DNA from: Flavobacterium sp.
GTDB taxonomy: Bacteria; Bacteroidota; Bacteroidia; Flavobacteriales; Flavobacteriaceae
Assembly: GCF_027484705.1 (NCBI RefSeq)
Contig: NZ_JAIXSL010000016.1
Span: 310,001-374,000 of the forward strand
Length of the DNA stretch: 64,000 nt
Direction: 5' to 3'
The notes under the pieces are model-generated. The model saw nothing but the letters and a program-made list of their open reading frames with translations, searched no databases and had not been told where the DNA came from. This document shows positions 53,125 to 60,608 of this stretch, in pieces. Made by a program: the position numbers and the translations under genes. Every line of letters starts with the position of its first letter. The first letter of the stretch is position 1.

Positions 53125-53970
53125 TTGAAAAAAACGTTACTATTATTCGTTTTGCTTCTTGGGTTCGTTTCATTAAAAAGTAACGCTCAGGAAGCTATTA
53201 AAGTTCAGGAGAAATATACCGCGCACAACAAAGGGAAATTCTTCGTTTCTTGGGGCGGCAACCGCGATAGTTATTCCAAATCAAATATCAATTTCCGTGG
53301 TGATGATTATGATTTTACAATTTATGACGTTACGGCGCACGACAAACCTAAAGGATGGCATATTGATTATGTGAATCCGGCAAGAATGACTATTCCGGAA
53401 ACCAATTTAAGATTGGGTTATTTCCTCAACGACCATTACAGCATTACGATTGGATTGGATCATATGAAATATGTGATCTACCAACTCAAAGCGGTCGACA
53501 TCAACGGTTATTATCCGAATGCGGGAACTTATGATGAAACCTTACCCAACGATCAGGTTTTGTTGACCGAAAAATTCTTAACCTTTGAACATACTGACGG
53601 ATTGAATTACGTGAACACGGAATTTTCAAGGTTTGACGATATGTCGAAAATTTTCCACATCAACAATACGGATAAAATTCAAGTGAATCTCACTGAAGGC
53701 GTTGGCGGTGGTTTTTTATATCCTAAAACCAATACGAAACTTTTGGGGAAAGACCGTCATGATGATTTCCATGTGTCGGGTTATGGCGTTTCTTTGAAGG
53801 CAGGAATCAATGTGACTTTCTTAAAGCACTTCTATGTTCAGGGCGAACTCAAAGGCGGTTACATCAACATGCCTGATATCCGTACGACCAAGGATCCGGC
53901 GGATCGCGCGTCTCAGGAATTTTTCTTTTTCCAGAGAATTATTGCGTTTGGCGGTATCTTCAAAGTTTAA
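53125..53970 (+). CDS. outer-membrane beta-barrel-like protein, unknown function
   Basis: A protein of about 281 residues with a signal peptide. No ATG is available; TTG codons occur at 53113 and 53125. The second gives the usual MKKT-type beginning (LKKTLLLFVLLLGF) and is chosen. The mature part has barrel-like strands (LRLGYFLNDHYSITIGLDH, GYGVSLKAGINVTFLKHFYVQGELKGGY, here shown in parts). No domain name is known to me. It directly follows kdsA and is probably cotranscribed with it. Confidence 0.7.
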   Translation: MKKTLLLFVLLLGFVSLKSNAQEAIKVQEKYTAHNKGKFFVSWGGNRDSYSKSNINFRGDDYDFTIYDVTAHDKPKGWHIDYVNPARMTIPETNLRLGYFLNDHYSITIGLDHMKYVIYQLKAVDINGYYPNAGTYDETLPNDQVLLTEKFLTFEHTDGLNYVNTEFSRFDDMSKIFHINNTDKIQVNLTEGVGGGFLYPKTNTKLLGKDRHDDFHVSGYGVSLKAGINVTFLKHFYVQGELKGGYINMPDIRTTKDPADRASQEFFFFQRIIAFGGIFKV

Positions 53971-54048
53971 GATTTTTTTAAGCGTTTGATAAGTCTGCGA
54001 TTAAAAATAGTTTGCTACATTAGCGATACAATCTTAAACTATAGAAAA

Positions 54049-54312
54049 ATGAAAAAAGTATTTTTAGCTGCGATTGCAGTTTTAGGTTTTGCCTTTACTG
54101 CTTCAGCACAAGAAGGCGTTAAGAAAGCTGTTCAAAAGACAGAAGCTGTTGCTAAAGACGCCAAAAAAGAAGTCAAGAAAGCCGATGCAAAAGCCAAAGA
54201 AACTAAAGTTGTTCTGAAAAAAGACGGAACTCCGGACAAAAGATATAAGGAAGCGAAAGAAGTTGTCTTGAAAAAAGACGGAACTCCGGACAAACGATAC
54301 AAACAAAAATAA
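54049..54312 (+). CDS. small secreted Lys-rich protein with KKDGTPDKRYK repeats
   Basis: An 87-residue protein. The signal peptide (MKKVFLAAIAVLGFAFTASAQ) is followed by a Lys/Ala-rich helix-like region (KKAVQKTEAVAKDAKKEVKK) and two copies of VVLKKDGTPDKRYK separated by four residues. The start at 54049 is chosen over 53986 because the signal peptide begins there. The motif KxDGTPDxRYK recurs in flavobacterial proteins as I recall, with no known function. It has its own strong terminator. Confidence 0.8.
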   Translation: MKKVFLAAIAVLGFAFTASAQEGVKKAVQKTEAVAKDAKKEVKKADAKAKETKVVLKKDGTPDKRYKEAKEVVLKKDGTPDKRYKQK

Positions 54313-54318
54313 ATCATT

Positions 54319-54349
54319 AAAAAGCCACTTTTAGGAGTGGCTTTTTTTT
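54319..54349. terminator. bidirectional intrinsic terminator
   Basis: AAAAAGCCACT/AGTGGCTTTTT stem with a T-run to the right and an A-run to the left. Lies between the convergent repeat-protein and M28 peptidase genes. Confidence 0.85.
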
Positions 54350-54358
54350 GTTTCATTA

Positions 54359-55717
54359 CTATTGATCCATAAGATAAATTAAAGTCGTCATGGCGGCGGC
54401 TCCGAGTTCAAGTTCCCGTTTGTTGACCGCATTAAATTTGTCAGTCGCTGCATGATGGTAATCAAAGTAGCGTTGCGAATCCGGTCTTAATCCGGCTTTT
54501 ACGAGTTTTGTTCCGGTGAGTGGTGTAATATCTGAACCAGTATGTCCCTTTTCAAAAAGGTGGATCATATAAGGTTCGAACAACGGTTTCCAGCTTAAGA
54601 TTTTTTGGAAGCTTTCGTCATCACCTTCAAAGTTAAAACCTCTTGGTGAGAAACCGCCCGAATCACTTTCGAGTGCGAAAATGTGGTTTTCTTTATTGGC
54701 TTTTGACAGTTCTTCATACTTATTCCCGCCGCGTCCGCCATTTTCTTCATTCATAAACAAAACAGCGCGAATCGTATTTTTGGGTTTGTAGTTGATGCTT
54801 TTGAGCAAATGCAACACTTCCATACTTTGCACCACGCCTGCCCCATCGTCATGCGAACCGTCGGCCAAATCCCACGAATCGAGATGACCGCCCACAACCA
54901 TGATGTTTTCGGGATGCTCGCTGCCTTTGATTTCGCCAATCACATTATACGATAAAACATCTTCAAACTGTTGGCACGATTGCTTGAAATAAAAAGTCAG
55001 TTTTGGATTTTCTTTGAGTTTCTTACTCAACAATTCCGCTCCGTTAGTACTGATTGCGGCGGTTGGAATGTATTGCGATTTTGGAATGTCGCCATAACTC
55101 TGGGCTCCAGTGTGCGGATAATCATCGAGGCGGAAATTCATCGAACGCACAATCGTTCCGACAGCGCCAAATTTGGAAGCTTCGCGTGCGCCGACATAAC
55201 GCTGATCCACCGCATGACCATAAGATGTCATGGCTTCGATGTTTCCGGTTTCGAAAGCGCGGTTGTAGAACACGATTTTCCCTCTGATATTTTCGGCTCC
55301 GAGTTTAGCCAGTTCTTCAATGGAATGCACTTCAATAACTTCCGCTGAAAGCCCGATTTTGGACGTAGCAACCGATCCACCCAAAGCACAAATCGGTACA
55401 TTGATTTTCTCTTTAATGCTTTTGATGTAGGCGGTTTCCTTTTCGCCACGAACCCAATGCGGCACCATAACTTCCTGAAGATAGACGCGGTCAAGACCTA
55501 AAGTTTCGAGTTGCAGTTTTGTATAATCCACGGCTTTTTGAGCGCCTGCGGAACCCGAAAGCCTCGCTCCTATTTTATTCGACAAATCGTCAAGCCAGCT
55601 ATAGCATTTGGAATGGGCTAAGGCGTTGTCGTAGATTTCACGGATGGTTTTCTCTTGATTTTGGGAAAAAGTGAAACCAGTTTGAAGCAGCAAAACAGTG
55701 AGAATAATTTTTTTCAT
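54359..55717 (-). CDS. M28-family metallopeptidase, secreted
   Basis: A 452-residue exported zinc aminopeptidase or carboxypeptidase. A signal peptide (ending TGFTFSQ) and a PA-type insert precede the catalytic domain, whose metal ligands are in GGHLDSWD, SHDDGAGV, MNEENGGRGG, ALESDSGG and YHHAATDKF. All expected ligands are present, so it should be active. Substrates are short peptides. It is monocistronic. Confidence 0.92.
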   Translation of the reverse strand: MKKIILTVLLLQTGFTFSQNQEKTIREIYDNALAHSKCYSWLDDLSNKIGARLSGSAGAQKAVDYTKLQLETLGLDRVYLQEVMVPHWVRGEKETAYIKSIKEKINVPICALGGSVATSKIGLSAEVIEVHSIEELAKLGAENIRGKIVFYNRAFETGNIEAMTSYGHAVDQRYVGAREASKFGAVGTIVRSMNFRLDDYPHTGAQSYGDIPKSQYIPTAAISTNGAELLSKKLKENPKLTFYFKQSCQQFEDVLSYNVIGEIKGSEHPENIMVVGGHLDSWDLADGSHDDGAGVVQSMEVLHLLKSINYKPKNTIRAVLFMNEENGGRGGNKYEELSKANKENHIFALESDSGGFSPRGFNFEGDDESFQKILSWKPLFEPYMIHLFEKGHTGSDITPLTGTKLVKAGLRPDSQRYFDYHHAATDKFNAVNKRELELGAAAMTTLIYLMDQ

Positions 55718-55808
55718 TATTTAGATTTAATGTCATAAAAATAAACCAGATTTCCTTCGCTTTGAAAAAAAGTGAAGTTTTATTTTTTTATTCGAATGGT
55801 TTTAATTT

Positions 55809-55830
55809 ACTTTGTTTTTCAAAGTACTTT
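55809..55830 (+). promoter_or_regulatory. candidate operator ACTTTG-N5-CAAAGTACTTT (copy 1)
   Basis: ACTTTG (55809-55814) and CAAAGT (55820-55825) form an inverted repeat, and the second arm continues into ACTTT (AAAGTACTTT is a 10-bp palindrome). It ends four bases before the ATG of the membrane protein gene. An identical layout precedes creD. Confidence 0.6.
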
Positions 55831-55834
55831 AAAA

Positions 55835-56458
55835 ATGGAAACAAAAGATTATTTAAAAGACATACAGGACATCAAATCGATGATGGAGCAATCGTCACGT
55901 TTTATTTCTTTGAGTGGGCTTTCAGGAATTTTAGCGGGAGGCTACTCTTTGATCGGAGCTTGGTTTGCCTACAAAACCATTTATTTTGACACTTCGACTA
56001 TGGGGAATTACAGCAATTTAGTGATTTCGCAGGAAGCCGTTTATAAATTGATTGGTATTGCTGTTGCCGTGATTGTCTTATCTATTGTTACCGGAATTGT
56101 GTTGAGTTACAGAAAGGCCGCAAAACAGCATCAACCCGTTTGGAATAATGTGTCGCAACGGTTGGTCATCAATTTTGCGATTCCGATTGCGACCGGAGGA
56201 ATTTTCATTCTGTATTTAATTGAGAAAGAAATTTTTGGATTAGTTGCTCCATTGACCTTAATTTTTTACGGATTGGGTTGTGTCAATGCGAGTAAATATA
56301 CGCTCGGTGATATCCGTTATCTGGGCTTGATGCAAATTGCACTCGGCTTATTGTCGCTTTGGTTTTTAGGTTATGGCTTACTGTTCTGGGCAATCGGATT
56401 TGGCGTCGGACACATTCTTTACGGTTCGATCATGTATTTCAAATACGATAGAAACTAA
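55835..56458 (+). CDS. six-helix membrane protein, unknown function, in a regulator operon
   Basis: A 207-residue protein with about six membrane helices (32-50, 75-95, 112-130, 135-152, 160-180, 182-200). It begins METKDYLKDIQDIKSMMEQSS. The start at 55835 follows the operator; a longer frame from 55772 would include it. It is four bases ahead of a winged-helix regulator. I recall similar pairs in flavobacteria, but no function for this protein. Confidence 0.8.
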   Translation: METKDYLKDIQDIKSMMEQSSRFISLSGLSGILAGGYSLIGAWFAYKTIYFDTSTMGNYSNLVISQEAVYKLIGIAVAVIVLSIVTGIVLSYRKAAKQHQPVWNNVSQRLVINFAIPIATGGIFILYLIEKEIFGLVAPLTLIFYGLGCVNASKYTLGDIRYLGLMQIALGLLSLWFLGYGLLFWAIGFGVGHILYGSIMYFKYDRN

Positions 56459-56462
56459 AATC

Positions 56463-56759
56463 GTGAAAGACATCCTAAAAAATATCAACAAGGCTTTTGA
56501 CCACAGAATACGGTTAGGTATGATGTCGGTTTTGATGGTTAATGAAAACGCCGATTTCAATACGCTTAAGGAATTGCTTGGCGTAACAGATGGCAACCTT
56601 GCTTCGCATATCAAAGCGCTGGAACTTGAGCAATACATTAGTGTCGAGAAGCAATTCATTGCGAAAAAACCGAACACCAAATACAGCATCACGGCTTCGG
56701 GCAGGAAAGCATTCCAGGAACATATAGAAGCACTCGAAAAATTAATCCAGAAAAGTTAG
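56463..56759 (+). CDS. winged-helix transcriptional regulator (HTH_34 type)
   Basis: A 98-residue DNA-binding protein with a GTG start (residues KDILKNINKAFDHRIRLGMM at the N-terminus). The winged helix is seen in FNTLKELLGVTDGNLASHIKALELEQYI, shown here in parts, with the wing FIAKKPNTKYSITASG. It is close to the ArsR/PadR/MarR-like HTH_34 group. It probably represses its own operon and creD, inferred from the two matching operators. An upstream frame from 56373 overlaps the membrane protein and is not used. Confidence 0.88.
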   Translation: MKDILKNINKAFDHRIRLGMMSVLMVNENADFNTLKELLGVTDGNLASHIKALELEQYISVEKQFIAKKPNTKYSITASGRKAFQEHIEALEKLIQKS

Positions 56760-56776
56760 TCTATTTTTTTATACAA

Positions 56777-56800
56777 TAACTTTGAAATACAAAGTACTTT
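56777..56800 (+). promoter_or_regulatory. candidate promoter and operator of creD (copy 2)
   Basis: TAACTTTG (56777-56784) matches the -7 element and contains the left arm ACTTTG; CAAAGT follows after five bases, then ACTTT. The layout equals copy 1 at 55809-55830. Confidence 0.6.
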
Positions 56801-56831
56801 TTAAATATTAATCACCAATAAAAACAAAAAC

Positions 56832-58178
56832 ATGGAAACACAAAAAAACACCATCACCTCCATCTTCCAATCGAATACCGCCAAAATGATGCTCGTCGGG
56901 ATGCTGACACTCGTCTTACTGATTCCGCTCGAATTTGTGAAGAACCTAATTTTAGAAAGATCACAACGCCAAGAAGAAGTCAAAACCGAAATCAATGACA
57001 AATGGGGAAAAAGCGTTTACTTTTATGGACCGATCCTCAAAATTCCGTACACCAATTTTGAAGAAACCGTTTCGATCAACGAGAAAACCAAAGAAAGCGT
57101 CAAGGAGAAAAAAGTGTTTACGAGTTACGCCTATTTCTTTCCTGAAACGCTTCAGGCAAAAGCGAATGTTTCGACCAAAGTGCTCAACAGGAACAATTAC
57201 GAATCCGCGGTTTTCAACAGCGCGATGCAATTCGACGGGCATTACGTACAGCCCGATTTCAGCAGCCGCGACATTGCCGACGAAAACATCCAATGGGATA
57301 AAGCGACAATTGTCGTGCAAACCACGAATCTCAAAAGTATCAAGAATGAAGTCAAAATCCGTCTGGGCAACAGCGATTATACTTTCGAACCCGTCTACAG
57401 TGGCAACGCAAACGACAGCACCGAATCGCTTGAAACCGGTTACATCGATTTGAAAAAGCAGCTCGCTTTGGGCGCCAAGTTCCATTTCGACATCACTTAT
57501 AACGGCAGCAAACAGATCAAAATGGTGCCGATTGGAAAAACAACCCAAGTGGCAATGCAATCGAACTGGGCGTCACCGAGCTTCACCGGAAATTTTTTAC
57601 CCGACGACAAAACCAAACAAATCACGGCCAAAGGTTTTAAGGCGAATTGGAAAATCCTGCACATCAACCGCGCCTTTGCGCAACAGGTTTTTGATACGCT
57701 GCCGAATCTGAGCCCTTTCGCTTTCGGGGTCGATTTTGTGATTCCCGTAGACCAATACCAGCAGAACGAACGTGCCGCCAAATATGGGTTTCTCGTGATT
57801 GGCCTGACGTTTTTAATTTTCTTTTTGATACAATCGATCAGCAAAATCAGCATCCATATTTTTCAGTATACTATGATTGGTTTGGCTTTGATCATGTTCT
57901 ACACTTTGCTGATTTCGATCACGGAACACAGCAGTTTTTCGACCGCTTACATGATCGCCGCGATTGCTGTAGTATTGATGATCAGCCTGTATTCGATTGC
58001 CATTTTGAAGAACCGGAAATTCCCGATGTTTATCGGAGCATCGCTATCGGTTTTATACAGTTTCATTTACATCATCATCCAGCTTGAAAACTATGCGCTG
58101 ATGGTCGGAAGCATAGGTTTGTTTATGATTTTAGGAGCGATTATGTATTGTTCGAGAAAAATTGACTGGAGTAAATAA
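56832..58178 (+). CDS. creD: inner membrane protein CreD
   Basis: A 448-residue inner-membrane protein of the CreD family. One helix near residues 14-36, a large periplasmic domain (YFFPETLQAKANVSTKVLNR) up to about 310, and then five to six helices. In other bacteria CreD belongs to the CreBC regulon and affects colicin tolerance and envelope integrity; the mechanism is unknown. Here it has no creBC neighbours but shares an operator with a winged-helix regulator. An uncharacterised membrane protein follows 15 bases later. Confidence 0.92.
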   Translation: METQKNTITSIFQSNTAKMMLVGMLTLVLLIPLEFVKNLILERSQRQEEVKTEINDKWGKSVYFYGPILKIPYTNFEETVSINEKTKESVKEKKVFTSYAYFFPETLQAKANVSTKVLNRNNYESAVFNSAMQFDGHYVQPDFSSRDIADENIQWDKATIVVQTTNLKSIKNEVKIRLGNSDYTFEPVYSGNANDSTESLETGYIDLKKQLALGAKFHFDITYNGSKQIKMVPIGKTTQVAMQSNWASPSFTGNFLPDDKTKQITAKGFKANWKILHINRAFAQQVFDTLPNLSPFAFGVDFVIPVDQYQQNERAAKYGFLVIGLTFLIFFLIQSISKISIHIFQYTMIGLALIMFYTLLISITEHSSFSTAYMIAAIAVVLMISLYSIAILKNRKFPMFIGASLSVLYSFIYIIIQLENYALMVGSIGLFMILGAIMYCSRKIDWSK

Positions 58179-58193
58179 TCAAATAAAAATCAA

Positions 58194-58694
58194 ATGCCGA
58201 TACTCATCTTACTACAACTTTTAATCGCATTCATTCTCTTATTGCTGCTCATCGCTGGCCCAATATTGATGTTTGCAGGATTCTTTTGGGAAAATAAAAA
58301 ACAGATCCGTTTGGGGTTTAAAATGTTCATAATTCCATTTACGATTATAGCTTCGGTAGCAATCCATCATGTCTTCTGGAACCTTGTCATAAAGCCAAAC
58401 GAAAATGATTTGCTGGGGTATTATGAACTTACCAGTTCCAGCGCTGCAAAAAATGGAAAAACCACTTTAAGATTGTATGAAAACGGTGTATTTGAAAAAA
58501 CGTCCAACATCAATCGTGTTTTGTGCGAAAAAGGAAGGTATCATTCGTATGATAACGAAATTTGGTTTACGTGTAACCATCATTCCTCTGTGGCGAAAAT
58601 AAGCAAAGGCCTGATGGATTATAAACTTAAATTCATCACCAATAACAATCCCAACAGCGATGACAATCTCGTTTTTGAAAAAGTAAGCGACTGA
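58194..58694 (+). CDS. small membrane protein with soluble C-terminal domain, unknown function
   Basis: A 166-residue protein with two N-terminal membrane helices (about 3-27 and 40-62) and a soluble domain (GYYELTSSSAAKNGKTTLRL, YSYDNEIWFTCNHHSSV in part). No family is recognised. It starts 15 bases after creD and ends at a bidirectional terminator, so it closes the creD unit. Confidence 0.72.
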   Translation: MPILILLQLLIAFILLLLLIAGPILMFAGFFWENKKQIRLGFKMFIIPFTIIASVAIHHVFWNLVIKPNENDLLGYYELTSSSAAKNGKTTLRLYENGVFEKTSNINRVLCEKGRYHSYDNEIWFTCNHHSSVAKISKGLMDYKLKFITNNNPNSDDNLVFEKVSD

Positions 58695-58712
58695 TGATTT
58701 GATTGAATAAAG

Positions 58713-58746
58713 AAAAACCCCGATGCCTATGAGTTTCGGGGTTTTT
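58713..58746. terminator. bidirectional intrinsic terminator
   Basis: AAAAACCCCGA/TCGGGGTTTTT stem of 11 bp between the convergent creD unit and the sugar permease gene. Confidence 0.85.
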
Positions 58747-58766
58747 ATATTGATGGCGTTTGTCTT

Positions 58767-60422
58767 TTAATGTGAAGTTTCTACTTCAATCGCATCCACA
58801 TCAATGTTTTGTTTTTTCAAGATGCCTTTCACGACAATCGCAAACAAAGCAAGATAAGCAAAACACAACACAGGAATAAAGTAAGATTGGTGAATGCCGA
58901 TGATATCAGACAATTTTCCTTGCAAAGGCGGAATGATGCCACCACCCAAAATCATCATGATCAAGAAAGCGGAACCTTGTGTGGTGTGCTTTCCAAGACC
59001 GATGATGGCCAAACTGAAAATCGCGGGCCACATGATGCTGCAAGCCAAACCGCCCGCTAAGAAAGCATAAATCGCAATCATGCCACTAGAACATAAACCA
59101 ATCAGCATGGCAGCAATTCCGAAAATGGAAAAAATGAGTAAGGTTCTGGCGGGTTTGTCTTTCGAAAGGAAAGTCGCGCCAATCTGAATGAATACGCAAA
59201 TGATGTAATAGTATAACGGTCTGATGTCTTTTCCTGTGATGAAATTGACGGCGAGTATAATCCCAAAAGCCACAACAGGTATCAAAATCAATAACAATTT
59301 TTTGGTGTCGTTTTTAAAATCGAAAGCGCTGATTGCTCCGGCCCAACGCCCGATCATGAGACTTCCCCAATACATCGAAATATACGGACCGATGTCTGAC
59401 GCTTGAAGGCTACCGAATTCCGGAGTTTTTAGTAAGCCGCCTAAGTTACTTCCGATGGCCACTTCTACTCCAACATACGTGAAGATTGCTAACATCCCAA
59501 GAACAAGTTGCGGATATTGCATCGCACCCCAGCCCTCGCTTTGCTTCTGTGCTTTTTGGTTGGCGAACAACAATCCGACAACAACTACAAGCAAAGCTCC
59601 GATGAGCCAATACATTCTATAATGTTCCAAATCCGCTAGTTCTTGTGCTGAAATATTAGGATTGAGGTTCGAGTAACTTGCGAAAATCGGAGCAAAACAC
59701 ACCAACAATAATAAAGTAATAATCGCCAAAGTAGTCATGGCTTTGTTGCTTTGTTCGACTTTTTCGGAATTGATTCCGGCCGGAACGCTTTTAGACAAAC
59801 CAATGATTAAGGCGCAAATCAGAAACAATCCGCCGACAGTGGCATATAAATAACTTACTGTATTCAAGCCTAAATGTTTGATTTGTTCGTCGCTGACGCT
59901 CGCTACTCCGAACAACGCAAAAGTCACGACAATAGGCCCAATCATAGTTCCGAAACTATTGATTCCACCACCGAGATTGACGCGTGTGATTCCAGTTTTC
60001 GGATCACCAAGTAGAATTGCAAATGGTTGCGCTGCAGTTTGTTGCAAAGAGAAACCTAAAGCGACAATGAACAAAGCAAAAAGGATTGCTGTGAAGCCTC
60101 CGAAGTTGACCGCAAGAATCATTAATACGGCTCCAATCAGAGAAAACAGCAAACCGTAAGCGATACTTTTTTTGTAACCCCAAAGCCCGACGACATCTTT
60201 CCCGGAAAGCGAACTGAACACATACAATCCTAAAGCGCCGAGATAATAAGCACCATAAAACGCGAAGTCGATGAGCTGTGACTGGAACTGGTCGAGGTTG
60301 AAATAGCTTTTGCAGAACGGAATGAACACGCCATTGCTCGCTGCGATAAATCCCCAGAAAAAGAACACGCTGATTAAAGTATACAGCGCTGGGTAATTGG
60401 TTTTTACTTGGTTTGAGTTCAT
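58767..60422 (-). CDS. MFS sugar permease (FucP/glucose-galactose transporter type)
   Basis: A 551-residue transporter with about 14 membrane helices. The FHS/FucP-like signature is seen in [19 protein letters not shown] at the start, [19 protein letters not shown] segment [19 protein letters not shown], and [17 protein letters not shown]. It likely imports glucose, maltose or a related sugar by proton symport. The GH97 enzyme gene lies upstream on the same strand, so it may import the glucose released by that enzyme; an element copy lies between them. Confidence 0.9.
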   Translation of the reverse strand: MNSNQVKTNYPALYTLISVFFFWGFIAASNGVFIPFCKSYFNLDQFQSQLIDFAFYGAYYLGALGLYVFSSLSGKDVVGLWGYKKSIAYGLLFSLIGAVLMILAVNFGGFTAILFALFIVALGFSLQQTAAQPFAILLGDPKTGITRVNLGGGINSFGTMIGPIVVTFALFGVASVSDEQIKHLGLNTVSYLYATVGGLFLICALIIGLSKSVPAGINSEKVEQSNKAMTTLAIITLLLLVCFAPIFASYSNLNPNISAQELADLEHYRMYWLIGALLVVVVGLLFANQKAQKQSEGWGAMQYPQLVLGMLAIFTYVGVEVAIGSNLGGLLKTPEFGSLQASDIGPYISMYWGSLMIGRWAGAISAFDFKNDTKKLLLILIPVVAFGIILAVNFITGKDIRPLYYYIICVFIQIGATFLSKDKPARTLLIFSIFGIAAMLIGLCSSGMIAIYAFLAGGLACSIMWPAIFSLAIIGLGKHTTQGSAFLIMMILGGGIIPPLQGKLSDIIGIHQSYFIPVLCFAYLALFAIVVKGILKKQNIDVDAIEVETSH

Positions 60423-60519
60423 GGTTAGGTTTTGTTAGTTTGGCTAAAAATAGTGTAAATAATTTTACCTCTAACAACCACCATTTCTATTTAGTCAACA
60501 AGTAATGAACAGCACTACT

Positions 60520-60607
60520 GCCTTAGCCCTGATAGTAACGGAAATCCTTATACGCCGTTGTTCGGCGTATAAGATTGGGAGTGGATAGCAGGAACAGCTC
60601 CTGAAAA
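60520..60607 (+). ncRNA. dispersed structured element, copy D (possible Flavo-1 RNA)
   Basis: GCCTTAGCCCTGATAG ... perfect 11-bp hairpin CTTATACGCCG-TTGTT-CGGCGTATAAG ... AGCTCCTGAAAAAT. It is antisense to the GH97-permease transcript. Compared with copy C, three base pairs are changed on both sides. Confidence 0.6.
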
Positions 60608-60608
60608 A

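Noticed and set aside
56373..56462. A 30-codon N-terminal extension of the winged-helix regulator
   Set aside because: The extension lies in the end of the upstream membrane protein gene; the GTG at 56463 fits the family start.
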